Shown: one piece after another, positions 25,990 through 35,027 of the stretch
Layout of the letters: each line of letters begins with the position of its first letter
Position numbering within the stretch: position 1 is the stretch's first letter
NCBI RefSeq assembly: GCF_000025005.1
Contig: NC_013525.1
Location: forward strand, 1,514,501-1,578,500
Reading direction: 5' to 3'
Length of the DNA stretch: 64,000 nt
Source: Thermobaculum terrenum ATCC BAA-798
GTDB taxonomy: Bacteria; Chloroflexota; Chloroflexia; Thermobaculales; Thermobaculaceae
Program-made: the position numbers and the translations under genes
Notes under the pieces: generated by a model
Databases searched by the model: none
Told to the model about the DNA's origin: nothing
What the model saw: the letters and a program-made list of their open reading frames with translations, nothing else

Positions 25990-28900
25990 AGATCAATTCC
26001 CTGAAAATACAAGGATTCAAGAGCTTTAGTAATCACACATTACTAGAGTTTGATCATGGCATAACGGCTATAGTTGGCCCCAACGGCTCGGGCAAGAGCA
26101 ATATACTAGAGGCTATAAGATGGGTTCTGGGTGAACAGAGCTATTCCCTACTTAGGAGTAAGAAATCAGAAGATGTAATTTGGGCAGGCAGCCCCGGCAA
26201 ACCAAGGGCCGGCATGGCTGAAGTAGAGATATCGATTGACAATCACGACAAATCTATTCCTCTACCATATGAAGAGATTAGCATAACGAGACGGGCCTAT
26301 AGAAGTGGTGAGAACGAATACTTAATAAACGGCAGAAAGGCAAGGTTACGTGATGTCCAAGAGATAGGGGCAATCATTGGTGAATCTTTCACCTTCATAA
26401 ATCAGGGATCAGTCGATGAAGTGCTGCTGATTAGCCCCGAACATCGTACAGTGCTCCTAGAACAGGCAGCAGATATAACACACCACTTTAAAAGACGGGA
26501 CGAAACTCTGAAAAGGCTTGCAGAGGTAGAAGATAATCTCAGGCGAGTAGAAGATTTATTGAACGATAGCAGGCCGCGTCTCAAAAGCCTTATCAAGCAA
26601 GTAAACAACCTGCGATCAAAAGAAGTCGAAGAGGAAAAGCTAAGGCAGCTATTAGAAGCCTACTATTCCCGGCAAATTCAGGACCTAGAGAGTCAAATAG
26701 AGTCAGCTAGGCACAGAAAAGTTCATCTCCAGAATAGGCGTGACCAGATACTGGATCGTTTACCAACACTCGAATCGCAAAAGCGCCTTATAGAGCAGGA
26801 TATTGAAAAAAGGAAAAACCACATTGAGTGGGTAAACGCCTCCCTAAGAGAGAACAAGGCTCTGATGGCTTCCCTACAGAGGCAGATCGCTGATCTCCAG
26901 AAAGACCTAACAGAAAATGAAACCCAAGCAAGAATAACAGAATCCGAGATAGAGCACCTAAAAGCCCAGAAGCTGCAAGTCTTGACCGAGATACACAAAC
27001 TTGAAGCTGAAATAGAACTTTTGTGCAAGCAAAAGCGACAAGTAGAAACTGAACTGCTAACTCTGGAACAAGGCTCAAGAAACAGTATAGGCAAGAAACA
27101 ACAGATAGAAAGTTCCATAGCAGGCTTCGAACAAGAACTATCGGAGTTGCAAAGAGAGATAGCTTCTAAGAAGAGGCTAGTGGAAATCCTAACTGAGGAA
27201 ATAAGTAACTTAGAGAATGAAATAGAGATCCATACTAGCGAGAGGCTTAGTATCCAAGCTCGCAGCGAAGAGATACAAACCAAAAGAAAACACCTAATAG
27301 ACAGGATACAAGGCACCGAACGAGAGAGGCTAAGATTATTAGAAAAAATCAAAGATGTAAAGCAAAAGATAGGTACAACCAAACGTGAACATCAAGAACT
27401 CCAGCAAAGGTACAGCAATCTATCCTTACAGCTGCGAGAAGTACAGTCTAGAGAGAAGATACTCGATGATATCAGCAAGAGCGCTGCTGATATGCAGCCC
27501 GGTGTAAGAGAGATTATGCGCGCAAGTGCTTCCGGAGTATTGGGCGGGATATTAGGGCCTGTGGGTAATCTCATATCGGTCCCGGCAGAGCTAGAAACAG
27601 CTATAGAAGCAGCAATTGGAACAGGCTTACAGAACGTCATAACCCTAACTTGGCAGGATGCAGAGAAAGCTATCGAATGGCTAAAGATGAAGAAAATTGG
27701 CAGAGTAACCTTCCTTCCTATAGACACAGTAACACCACTAAAGGCTTCTCACATACCGAATATCGATGGTGTGGTTGGAATAGCAAGCGAATTAGTAAGC
27801 TATCCAGAACAGATAGATAGAGCAATCTCCTACATGCTAGGAAGAATATTAGTCGTACGCGATCTTGGCATAGCGAGACAAGTATTGCCTAGCTCCAGAG
27901 GTATTAGCTCAATAGTAACCTTAGAAGGTGAGGTAGTTAGACAAGGAGGTGCCGTTACTGGAGGTAATTTATCTAAAGCGCAAGGAGGGATTCTAGCCAA
28001 AAGACGTGAGCTAAAAGAGTCACGCGAAAGGGCAAGAGAGATAGGCCAGAAGCTAGAAGAGGTAAAAGATCAAGCACACAAGCTGGACAACATTCTACAA
28101 ACACTCAGACAAGAAGAGGACAGTCTCACCAAGGATCTATCGCAATTGGAGCAGAGCTTGCTCAGGGAAAAAGGCTCTGAGAAGTCTTTAGAAGACCAAT
28201 GTAAGCTGCTTAAAGAGAGACTGGATTGGGTAGAACAACAAATAGAGCGACTCCAAAGAAGACTAAACGAAGCAAATAACAAGCTGCCTCGGGAAAAAGA
28301 ACAGCTGCATAAGCTTACTGAAAGAGAAAAGGATATCAAAGCCAGAATTAATCAAGAAAGGGAGGCTCTTGGAGAATATGAGAGTAGCATATCTGAGATG
28401 GAGGCTAACCTTCTCAGATTATCCTCTTCTCTAGAGACACTTGATAGAGAGCTTGTAAAAACAACTCACAACTTACATGAAAATAAGGCCAGGATCACCA
28501 AAATAGATTCTGAGGTAGCTAGTAGGCAGTCGGAGCTAGATGACATTCACAGGCGAATAGAATGCTTGTCACCTCAAGTATCTCACCTGACGAAACAGCT
28601 AGATGTTGTATCTAAAGAGATCAGCAGCTTGCAAGAGAAGATAGATGAGGATTCTAACCAAATAGAGTCATTAAGAGAATCCCTTATAACAATCACGAAT
28701 CAAATAGCCTCATCAAATAATGAGCTCAGCTCTCTAAATGACTCCCTACAAGATGCATGTACCTTGTTAGAACATCTTGAAAGGCAAAAAAGCGACCTTA
28801 TACATGCATGTCAAAGAGAAACAGGTAAAGCTCCCTCCACTGATATTCAAATTAGTGACGACCTAGGAGATTTGATTAAAAAGATTGAGCAATCAAGACA

Positions 28901-29531
28901 GAAGATAGCCAGAATAGGACCGGTCAATCCATTAGCCATTGAAGAATATAACCAAGTCCGTGATAGGGTGGATTTTCTCGAATCTCAACTAAGGGATATC
29001 AGTAAAGCTAAGCATAACCTAGAAGATCTTATCAACAGGCTGGAGCATGAGATGCAACAGGCATTTCAGGAGACATTCCAGGAAGTATCACAGACCTTTG
29101 CCGAGTACTTTGATCGACTCTTTGGAGGTGGCAAGGCAGGTCTAAAGCTAGCCAAGGATGATAAAGATAAGTTAGGAGTTGAAATAGAAGTCCAACTACC
29201 AGGTAAAAGAGTCTCAACATTATCGGCATTGTCAGGTGGAGAAAGGGCTTTATGCTCTTGCGCGTTGTTATTAGCACTAATAAAAGATAGTAAAGCCCCC
29301 TTCTGCGTTATGGATGAGGTAGATGCAGCGCTTGATGAACGTAACGTTACGAGGTTCTGTGATCTCTTAGAAGAGCTAGCAAGTGACACTCAGTTTATAG
29401 TCATCACCCATAACAGGTTCACTGTCGAGAGAGCTAGCAGGATATTTGGAGTAACTCAGGATAAACAGGGTGTTAGTACCGTATTAAGTGTCAGAATGGA
29501 AGACTATCTAGCAGCAGATAAGGCTTCCTAA
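25986..29531 (+). CDS. smc: Chromosome segregation protein SMC
   Basis: A 1181-residue SMC ATPase, of normal length. An N-terminal ATP-binding head with Walker A GPNGSGKSN (about 32-40), a long coiled coil, a hinge around residues 510-680 (GVLGGILGPVGNL, then GAVTGGNLSKAQGG), a second coil, and a C-terminal head with signature LSGGERALCS (about 1081) and Walker B FCVMDEVDAALDERN (about 1105). SMC with ScpA/B compacts and segregates the chromosome. The TTG start overlaps the preceding stop. scpA and scpB are not in the window. Confidence 0.97.
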   Translation: MKINSLKIQGFKSFSNHTLLEFDHGITAIVGPNGSGKSNILEAIRWVLGEQSYSLLRSKKSEDVIWAGSPGKPRAGMAEVEISIDNHDKSIPLPYEEISITRRAYRSGENEYLINGRKARLRDVQEIGAIIGESFTFINQGSVDEVLLISPEHRTVLLEQAADITHHFKRRDETLKRLAEVEDNLRRVEDLLNDSRPRLKSLIKQVNNLRSKEVEEEKLRQLLEAYYSRQIQDLESQIESARHRKVHLQNRRDQILDRLPTLESQKRLIEQDIEKRKNHIEWVNASLRENKALMASLQRQIADLQKDLTENETQARITESEIEHLKAQKLQVLTEIHKLEAEIELLCKQKRQVETELLTLEQGSRNSIGKKQQIESSIAGFEQELSELQREIASKKRLVEILTEEISNLENEIEIHTSERLSIQARSEEIQTKRKHLIDRIQGTERERLRLLEKIKDVKQKIGTTKREHQELQQRYSNLSLQLREVQSREKILDDISKSAADMQPGVREIMRASASGVLGGILGPVGNLISVPAELETAIEAAIGTGLQNVITLTWQDAEKAIEWLKMKKIGRVTFLPIDTVTPLKASHIPNIDGVVGIASELVSYPEQIDRAISYMLGRILVVRDLGIARQVLPSSRGISSIVTLEGEVVRQGGAVTGGNLSKAQGGILAKRRELKESRERAREIGQKLEEVKDQAHKLDNILQTLRQEEDSLTKDLSQLEQSLLREKGSEKSLEDQCKLLKERLDWVEQQIERLQRRLNEANNKLPREKEQLHKLTEREKDIKARINQEREALGEYESSISEMEANLLRLSSSLETLDRELVKTTHNLHENKARITKIDSEVASRQSELDDIHRRIECLSPQVSHLTKQLDVVSKEISSLQEKIDEDSNQIESLRESLITITNQIASSNNELSSLNDSLQDACTLLEHLERQKSDLIHACQRETGKAPSTDIQISDDLGDLIKKIEQSRQKIARIGPVNPLAIEEYNQVRDRVDFLESQLRDISKAKHNLEDLINRLEHEMQQAFQETFQEVSQTFAEYFDRLFGGGKAGLKLAKDDKDKLGVEIEVQLPGKRVSTLSALSGGERALCSCALLLALIKDSKAPFCVMDEVDAALDERNVTRFCDLLEELASDTQFIVITHNRFTVERASRIFGVTQDKQGVSTVLSVRMEDYLAADKAS

Positions 29532-29581
29532 TTGCGGGTTTGCCAAAGAAGCCATCGTTTTGGTAAACTATTTGGCGTCGA

Positions 29582-29655
29582 TGGGGGATCGTCTAACGGT
29601 AGGACGACTGACTCTGGATCAGTTAATCGTGGTTCGAATCCACGTCCCCCAGCCA
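29582..29655 (+). tRNA. tRNA-Gln (CTG)
   Basis: A cloverleaf is visible: acceptor TGGGGGA pairs with TCCCCCA, the anticodon arm is ACTGA-CTCTGGA-TCAGT with anticodon CTG, and the T arm contains GTTCGAATC. CCA is encoded at 29653-29655. A terminator follows immediately. Confidence 0.93.
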
Positions 29656-29692
29656 GCTGGTAGCTTGGTGGGCTACCAGCTTTATTTATATA
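29655..29692 (+). terminator. Terminator after tRNA-Gln
   Basis: AGCTGGTAGC (29655-29664) pairs with GCTACCAGCT (29672-29681) across a 7-base loop, followed by TTATTTATAT. The stem starts at the last base of the encoded CCA. Confidence 0.82.
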
Positions 29693-29693
29693 A

Positions 29694-30533
29694 TTAGCCT
29701 TTCCAAGCTTCCTCATTCACATTATCCCGTGCCGACCGACTAATCGGGACAGCATAGGCAAGGAGTACTCCTATTTCTTCGTCTTGAACCACCTTGATTC
29801 GAGTGTCATACACGCCTGATAGAATGCTAGGGTTCAGAGTATCATCTGGGCTTCCCAGAGCGTAAACTTTACCATCTTTTAGTAAAGCCACGCGGTCGAA
29901 ATATAGGGCAGCAATGATAGGATCATGTAAGCAGGCTACTACAGTTATATCTAAACTCTTTCTTATATCGTATAATGCGTCGAACACCAAGTTTTTATAT
30001 TTCATATCCAAATGGGCAGTGGGCTCATCCAGAAGCATTATCTTGACTTCCTGAGCTAACAGCATAGCGATCATAACCCGCTGTTTCTGTCCCTCACTAA
30101 GGCTGCTTATACGCCTATGTTGGATGTCCTCAATTTGCATCATCTCCAGAGCGCGATCAACGGCTTGAACATCTTCATCTCTAAATGCAAACTCAAGTCG
30201 TGACTTATAAGGTATACGTCCTAGAGACACAAATTCCCTCACTCTCCAAGTGGGCAATACATTCTGCTCTTGTGGTAACACACCTAGAATCCTAGCAAGA
30301 TTCTTCCTAGAATAGGCCCTTATACTTCTAGATTCTATGACCACATCTCCCATAGAAGGTTTCAGGAAACCGCTGATAACCCTAAGCAGGGTTGTTTTGC
30401 CACTCCCATTTGGACCAAGCACAGCAAACATCTCGCCATGTCTTATATCCAAGTTGATCTCTCGCAGCACAGGCATATGCCCGTATGAAAAGTGCAGATT
30501 GTTCAGCACTATCGCGGGCCCAGCAGCTTTCAT
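29694..30533 (-). CDS. btuD: ABC transporter ATPase for cobalamin-type uptake
   Basis: A 279-residue ATPase of the FecE/BtuD family: Walker A GPNGSGKTTLL, signature SLSEGQKQRV, Walker B IMLLDEPTAHLD, and the H-loop CLHDPI. It powers import through the FecCD-type permease encoded just upstream, overlapping it by 4 bases (ATGA). The cobalamin riboswitch at the head of the operon points to B12 or a corrinoid as cargo; by sequence alone it could also serve iron-siderophores. It ends between smc/tRNA-Gln and this operon, with no separate terminator seen on its strand. Confidence 0.9.
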   Translation of the reverse strand: MKAAGPAIVLNNLHFSYGHMPVLREINLDIRHGEMFAVLGPNGSGKTTLLRVISGFLKPSMGDVVIESRSIRAYSRKNLARILGVLPQEQNVLPTWRVREFVSLGRIPYKSRLEFAFRDEDVQAVDRALEMMQIEDIQHRRISSLSEGQKQRVMIAMLLAQEVKIMLLDEPTAHLDMKYKNLVFDALYDIRKSLDITVVACLHDPIIAALYFDRVALLKDGKVYALGSPDDTLNPSILSGVYDTRIKVVQDEEIGVLLAYAVPISRSARDNVNEEAWKG

Positions 30534-31618
30534 AATGAATATCCCTTTCCTAACTTCCGTAGCATGAACAGGAAGAACGGAGCTCCGATCATAGCAGTTA
30601 ATATCCCCACAGGCACTTCATTTGGAGAGAGAGCTACACGAGCTAGCAAATCAATGATTACCATGAACGAACCACCAGCCAACGCGGTTACTGGAATCAT
30701 CATAGCGTGTTTGGGACCGAAAGCCATTCTCATGACATGGGGCACAACTAATCCGACAAAGCCTATAAGCCCACTAACAGATACCGCACTTGCAGTGAGC
30801 AAAGCAGACAACCCTATGAGGGCAATGCGGGTATAGGTAACATTAACTCCCAGATAAGAAGCGCCTTCATCACCAAGAGTGAGTGCATCAAGATCAGAAG
30901 ACATGAAAAACAGTACTAAGATAGTAATGAAGAACAAAGGCAATAAGACTCTTAGCTCATTCCAACCTGATACTCCAACACCTCCTAGCAGCCATACAAA
31001 TACCGCTTTCAACTGGGATTGTACTAAGGGGGTAAATGCCATGATAAAGCTCATTATCGCCCCTAGAAAGGATCCTACAGCTACGCCAGCTAGTATCAGC
31101 CGAGTAGGATCAACGGATCCGAAGGCTCCAGCTATTATGTACACTAACACGACAGATAGCATAGCCCCCACAAATGCTAGAAGCGGAACTGGCGCAAATC
31201 CAAGAAAATTCCACCTTAGCGCAAGTGCCATTGCAAGTACGGCTCCTAGTCCAGCTCCTGAGGATGATCCCAAGATATAAGGGTCAGCCAATGGATTTCG
31301 GAACACCCCTTGCATAACAAGTCCTGCTGAAGACAACCCACACCCTACAAGAAAAGCTGCTACCACCCGGGGCATCCTAAGTTGGAATAAAATAGCGCTA
31401 TCGCTCTCAGACCAAGTGACCGCAACAGGTAATCCTAGGGCATGGGCTATCATCCTAATTTCCTGAAGCGGTGAAATGTAGGCCGAACCAATAGCTGACG
31501 CCAAGATAATAGATGTAAAGGCTAAGATAACAAGAAAGGATATGACACCACCAGCTCTGAGCCAGTGGTAACTCTTTCTAATCTCAGAGCTGGTGGCTTG
31601 GACTTGACTGCTCATCAT
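30530..31618 (-). CDS. btuC: FecCD-family permease for cobalamin-type uptake
   Basis: A 362-residue polytopic membrane protein, about ten membrane segments, of the BtuC/FecCD family: RMPRVVAAFLVGCGLSSAGL and GVFRNPLADPYILGSSSGAG are typical, as is the C-terminal GFVGLVVPHVMRM contact loop for the ATPase. It imports substrate delivered by the lipoprotein encoded 5 bases upstream. The riboswitch suggests B12. The N-terminal 30 residues are longer than in some homologues. Confidence 0.92.
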   Translation of the reverse strand: MMSSQVQATSSEIRKSYHWLRAGGVISFLVILAFTSIILASAIGSAYISPLQEIRMIAHALGLPVAVTWSESDSAILFQLRMPRVVAAFLVGCGLSSAGLVMQGVFRNPLADPYILGSSSGAGLGAVLAMALALRWNFLGFAPVPLLAFVGAMLSVVLVYIIAGAFGSVDPTRLILAGVAVGSFLGAIMSFIMAFTPLVQSQLKAVFVWLLGGVGVSGWNELRVLLPLFFITILVLFFMSSDLDALTLGDEGASYLGVNVTYTRIALIGLSALLTASAVSVSGLIGFVGLVVPHVMRMAFGPKHAMMIPVTALAGGSFMVIIDLLARVALSPNEVPVGILTAMIGAPFFLFMLRKLGKGYSL

Positions 31619-31623
31619 TAAAC

Positions 31624-32763
31624 CTATCTTTCGCCAAATACCTCTGGATGAATAATAGCGGCAAGCTGCTTGATAGCTTGAGTCAACCTCGGGCCCGGTG
31701 TTGTATAAAGATCAGGGTTAACAGGCACCACTCTATTTTTCTTTACGGCTTCGATAGTGCTGAATCCTTCCCTGCTCTTCACCTCTTCAACTGTGGTCGG
31801 GTTGAGGAAGTCAGGACCTACAAAGCCCTTGACATCCCCTAGGATTATTACCTGAGGATTACGTCTCACTATAGACTCATAACTCACCTGTGGGAAGGGA
31901 TTCTTAACGTTACCAAATATGTTTCGCCCTCCAGCGATGGTTATCATTTGGTCAACCAAAGATCCAGCACCATAGGTATAGGGCTTACCTGGAGTACTCA
32001 CGTCTGATTCAAAATAGACCCTAACTTTTGGCAGTTTGCTAGTCTTAGATTCCACCTGTTTGACAGTACTTTCCAGCTGAGAGGCAAGTTTATCCGCCTC
32101 CTCAGTGTGACCTGTAATCCTCCCTAAACCTCGGATGTGCTTTACCACCTGGTCTATGGTACCGGGATACCCAGTATTGATTACCGTTATACCAGCATCC
32201 CTTAGGGGCTTATCTATTATCTGCTCAGCTCCTAGGCTACTTAGCACTAGATCAGGTTTTAGAGAAACTATCTGTTCTATATTGAATTTCTGGTATGTGC
32301 CTTTTATCTTAGGCTTCTCGGCAGCCTCCTTGGGGTAATTAGTAAACTGATCCACAGCTATAACCTGATCACCTGCACCGATAGCAAAGACCGTCTCATT
32401 ATTTGAGGGAAATAGCGAAACTATTCTACGAGGCTGAGATTTCAGAGTTACTTTGTGGCCAGTAGCATCTGTATAGGTGACAGGATACCCGTTCTCTGAG
32501 GAACCACTGACAGGTACTTCCGTAGCTGCTGGTGTGGGAGAAGCCGTGACCGTATTTTGAGGTGTAACTGTCGGAGAAGGAGATGTAACCGGAGTAACCT
32601 CCTGAGGACTTTGTGGAGTTTCAGCAACGGAAGGTACAGGAGAGGTTGGTGCAGCAGAAGCCAAAGGAGTTGGAGTTGAGGAAACGTTCTGTTGTCCACA
32701 GGAGACTACCAGCAAGGCTAAAGAAGTAAGGATCGTAATCAGAAATGCTAGACGCCTAACCAC
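31624..32763 (-). CDS. btuF: Cobalamin-type ABC substrate-binding lipoprotein
   Basis: A 379-residue exported lipoprotein. The signal peptide ends in a lipobox (LVVSCGQQ, Cys near residue 22). Residues of about 25-95 form a Thr/Pro/Ser-rich spacer before the binding domain, whose start (YTDATGHKVTLKSQPRRIVS) and IGAGDQVIAVDQFTNYP segment are typical of BtuF/FecB-type (periplasmic-binding-2) proteins. It delivers cargo to the permease encoded next. A GGAGG ribosome site precedes the start. The long tether fits a cell with a thick wall and no periplasm, but that is inference. Confidence 0.9.
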   Translation of the reverse strand: MVRRLAFLITILTSLALLVVSCGQQNVSSTPTPLASAAPTSPVPSVAETPQSPQEVTPVTSPSPTVTPQNTVTASPTPAATEVPVSGSSENGYPVTYTDATGHKVTLKSQPRRIVSLFPSNNETVFAIGAGDQVIAVDQFTNYPKEAAEKPKIKGTYQKFNIEQIVSLKPDLVLSSLGAEQIIDKPLRDAGITVINTGYPGTIDQVVKHIRGLGRITGHTEEADKLASQLESTVKQVESKTSKLPKVRVYFESDVSTPGKPYTYGAGSLVDQMITIAGGRNIFGNVKNPFPQVSYESIVRRNPQVIILGDVKGFVGPDFLNPTTVEEVKSREGFSTIEAVKKNRVVPVNPDLYTTPGPRLTQAIKQLAAIIHPEVFGER

Positions 32764-32825
32764 TTCTACCTCCAGAAAATTTTTATTTATTCAAAGTTTG
32801 GGCGCCTAGCTGGCGTAAAACTAAC

Positions 32826-32858
32826 AAAAAAGCCTTGCTCCCTATTTGGCAGCAAGGC
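32826..32858 (-). terminator. Expression-platform terminator of the cobalamin riboswitch
   Basis: On the minus strand GCCTTGCT (32858-32851) pairs with AGCAAGGC (32839-32832), followed by six T residues. It lies between the aptamer and the btuF start, so B12 binding would be expected to stop transcription before the transport genes. Confidence 0.88.
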
Positions 32859-32872
32859 GCACAATCTGTTAG

Positions 32873-33022
32873 ATTACAAATCTCCCAGCGGCGCCCTTTG
32901 CTCGAAGGGTTGCCTGCTGACACCGTGAGGGCAGGTATTCGGGCTCAGCAGTTAGACTGCTTACCGTTGCGGCACAGCGCCGGTCTCTAACCGGACTTCC
33001 CCTGTCACCTCACTGCCTTTAT
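32873..33022 (-). promoter_or_regulatory. Cobalamin riboswitch aptamer
   Basis: Read on the minus strand from about 33022: the core has GGGGAAGTCCGGTTAGAGACC (P3-P4 region), CGCTGTGCCGCAACGGTAA (the conserved CCGCAAC core) and the B12 box GCCCGAATACCTGCC, followed by peripheral hairpins. This is the class I cobalamin aptamer layout as known from Rfam-type consensus. It is followed by a terminator and then btuFCD. Confidence 0.92.
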
Positions 33023-33033
33023 TTAGTTTTTGC

Positions 33034-33049
33034 GGGCATAATTATGCCC
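33034..33049. promoter_or_regulatory. 16-bp perfect palindrome over the B12-operon -10 box
   Basis: GGGCATAATTATGCCC is a perfect palindrome spanning the predicted -10 region (33041-33046) and reaching the predicted transcription start. A protein bound there would block RNA polymerase, so it may be an operator; it could also be chance. Confidence 0.5.
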
Positions 33050-33070
33050 ATATCTAAAGACGAATGTCAA
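33041..33070 (-). promoter_or_regulatory. Promoter of the riboswitch-btuFCD transcript
   Basis: On the minus strand a perfect TTGACA (33070-33065) is followed after 18 bases by CATAAT (33046-33041). The predicted start near 33034 is just upstream of the aptamer. Confidence 0.75.
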
Positions 33071-33098
33071 TGCTTTAGAGACCATCTACAGACAACAA

Positions 33099-33128
33099 TT
33101 GAACAAAAAACCTCCTATAGTGTATAAT
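33099..33128 (+). promoter_or_regulatory. rpmH promoter
   Basis: TTGAAC at 33099-33104 and a perfect TATAAT at 33123-33128 are 18 bases apart. The predicted start is near 33135, giving a leader of about 40 bases before rpmH. It is divergent from the btuFCD promoter about 30 bases away. Confidence 0.75.
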
Positions 33129-33173
33129 TCCCCGTCCTAGTAAGATCACTATTGATTGAAGGGGTATTTGACT

Positions 33174-33332
33174 GTGCCCAAAAGAACCTATCAACCTAAG
33201 AAGAGAGTTCGCTTAAGAGAGCACGGATTCAGGGCCAGGATGAAGACTCTCGGGGGGAGGGCAGTGATAGCTGCTCGCCGCAGGAAGGGTCGCTGGCGCC
33301 TTACAGCAAGCGATAGCAAGACCTGGAAATAA
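33174..33332 (+). CDS. rpmH: Ribosomal protein bL34
   Basis: A 52-residue, very basic protein. It starts with GTG ([20 protein letters not shown]) after a GAAGGGG ribosome site and has the core [20 protein letters not shown] and the KGRWRLTAS segment of bL34, a large-subunit protein. It heads the usual rpmH-rnpA-yidD-yidC-khpB order, 8 bases before rnpA. dnaA is not on the other side, where it often lies. Confidence 0.96.
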   Translation: MPKRTYQPKKRVRLREHGFRARMKTLGGRAVIAARRRKGRWRLTASDSKTWK

Positions 33333-33340
33333 GATCCACC

Positions 33341-33676
33341 TTGGATAGGCTGCATCGGCTTACCTCATCAAAAGACTGGAAAGAGGTTAGAACTAGAGGT
33401 CGATGCAGCCGTAGTAGTTTTGCTACTATTTGCGTGCTATTTGAAGGCGAGTCAGAGAAGTTTGGGTTTGCAGCTGCCAAATCTATAGGGTCGGTAGCAA
33501 AAAGGAATAGAGCGAAACGCAGGCTCAGGGAAGCGTTCAGGCAGACATATAAATTTGGTAGCAAGCCCTGCCTAGTTATAGCTATAGCGGGACCAGAATG
33601 TCTAACTATGGATTTCCAAGAACTAAAAAGCAAATTAGCCCAGCAGCTTTCGGATCTAGGGCTGCCTATCTCGTAG
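33341..33676 (+). CDS. rnpA: Ribonuclease P protein component
   Basis: A 111-residue basic protein that assists the RNase P RNA in cutting tRNA 5' leaders. The conserved RNR block is present: [20 protein letters not shown] followed by REAFR. The start is TTG ([14 protein letters not shown]), 8 bases after the rpmH stop. Its 3' end overlaps the yidD frame by up to 79 bases. Confidence 0.94.
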   Translation: MDRLHRLTSSKDWKEVRTRGRCSRSSFATICVLFEGESEKFGFAAAKSIGSVAKRNRAKRRLREAFRQTYKFGSKPCLVIAIAGPECLTMDFQELKSKLAQQLSDLGLPIS

Positions 33677-33894
33677 GAGAAATTCTTAAGTTCACCGCGT
33701 TAGGTGCTATAAGATTCTATCAACTTACTATATCAAAAGCCCTCCCTCCGTCATGCCGTTTCTACCCCAGCTGCTCACAATATGGGTATGAAGCTATCGA
33801 AAAATATGGTATCTTCAAGGGAGGATGGTTGACCATCAGAAGGGTCTTGAGATGTCACCCTTGGTCAAAAGGTGGGTTCGATCCCGTTCCATGA
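33598..33894 (+). CDS. yidD: Membrane protein insertion efficiency factor YidD
   Basis: A small protein (98 residues from this ATG) with the YidD signature [20 protein letters not shown] and the downstream [18 protein letters not shown]. YidD is an amphipathic membrane-associated helper of YidC insertion. The ATG at 33598 is deep inside rnpA, and the first ~27 residues do not look like YidD; no better ATG, GTG or TTG lies before the conserved core, though an ATT at 33682 sits close behind a GGAG. The exact start is therefore uncertain. Confidence 0.9.
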   Translation: MSNYGFPRTKKQISPAAFGSRAAYLVGEILKFTALGAIRFYQLTISKALPPSCRFYPSCSQYGYEAIEKYGIFKGGWLTIRRVLRCHPWSKGGFDPVP

Positions 33895-33971
33895 TCGTGA
33901 TTTACACCTATGACTATAATTTATAAGAGGAATTTCTCCTTAGAACAGCTATTTAGAAGGAGTAGTTAGTT

Positions 33972-35000
33972 TTGCATATACCTGGTTGGAATGCACTAAT
34001 ACAGCTGATAACTGATGGATTATTGTTCTTCCAAGGACTTACTGGAAGCACCGCTCTAGCCATAATTCTGTTCACTATTCTCATCAAGCTTATACTCCTA
34101 CCCCTATCCCTACCATCACTCAGAAACTCCAGAAAGCAACAGCAGATTGCTCCGCTAATCAAGCAAATTTACAAGAAGCATGGCAAGGATAGGGCTGCTA
34201 TAAGTGCAGAGACTATGGCTTTGTATCAACAGTATGGCATCAACCCTATGAGTGGGTGCTTGCCTCTGCTAATACAATTCCCAATATTCCTTGCCCTGTG
34301 GAGAGCAATAATACACCTCAGCACTGGTAGTAACGTTGGAGGACTGCTTTGGATAGATAACCTGGCTAGGCCTGATCATGTCTTACCTTTCCTTGCTGCG
34401 CTGGCACAGTGGCTGCAAACCAGGATGGCTATGCAGCCCAAAGATCAAATAATAGATCCTCAACAGCGCAGCATGAACTCCATGATGCAGATAATGCCTC
34501 TAATGGTTATATTCATAGGGTGGAACATAGCAGCAGGTGCTGTACTCTACTGGTTCGTATCAAGCTTGTTCAGTGCTGTACAACAGTACTTCGTAACCGG
34601 TTGGGGCTCACTAGTGGATATGTTCCCCTTCCTGCCTAGAAAGAAGTTCCCTCCTCTGGAACCTATCAAGCCTAAGGAGGGGCAACCAGCTAGAAAAAGT
34701 TTCATGCAAAGAATGCAGGAAAAAGCTCTCGAGATGCAGCAACAGCAGCAAAAGTTACAGGCTCAAACAGCAGCGGCTTCAAATGCCTCTAGCGGTAGCA
34801 CTAATCGCAGTGCCAACGAAGAGATCATTCAGGAAGCCGAATTTCACAGTGGGATAAGATTCACTGATGATGCTTGGGGGCTGCCTGGGGCACCTGGTAC
34901 TTCAGGCAGTAGTGCTCTGGCTGCACTAGATGCACCTTCTAAGCCACAACAGTCAAATAAAGCCAAAAAGCTTGAATCGAAGAAAAAAAAGAGAAGATAA
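33972..35000 (+). CDS. yidC: Membrane protein insertase YidC/Oxa1
   Basis: A 342-residue insertase of the short (Gram-positive-like) form. It has hydrophobic segments at about 30-50, 100-120, 135-155 and 175-205, the family motif around PMSGCLPLLIQFPIFLALWR, and a long Gln/Lys-rich C-terminal tail (after about 240) ending in a strongly basic KKLESKKKKRR run. The basic tail probably contacts the ribosome, as in YidC forms with extended tails. The start is TTG after an AAGGAG site. It lies between yidD and khpB. Confidence 0.94.
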   Translation: MHIPGWNALIQLITDGLLFFQGLTGSTALAIILFTILIKLILLPLSLPSLRNSRKQQQIAPLIKQIYKKHGKDRAAISAETMALYQQYGINPMSGCLPLLIQFPIFLALWRAIIHLSTGSNVGGLLWIDNLARPDHVLPFLAALAQWLQTRMAMQPKDQIIDPQQRSMNSMMQIMPLMVIFIGWNIAAGAVLYWFVSSLFSAVQQYFVTGWGSLVDMFPFLPRKKFPPLEPIKPKEGQPARKSFMQRMQEKALEMQQQQQKLQAQTAAASNASSGSTNRSANEEIIQEAEFHSGIRFTDDAWGLPGAPGTSGSSALAALDAPSKPQQSNKAKKLESKKKKRR

Positions 35001-35027
35001 ATAAGGGTGTGGAGGTAATCTGGAAAA

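Noticed and set aside
26723-27382. 219-codon frame opposite smc
   Set aside because: Ser/Leu/Cys-rich sequence of the kind produced antisense to coiled-coil coding regions; smc is certain.
29528-29716. Minus-strand open frame with GRGFEPRLTDPE-like sequence
   Set aside because: It is the antisense of tRNA-Gln, a common source of false genes.
32764-33173. Replication origin next to rpmH
   Set aside because: No DnaA boxes seen; the gap is explained by two promoters and a riboswitch.
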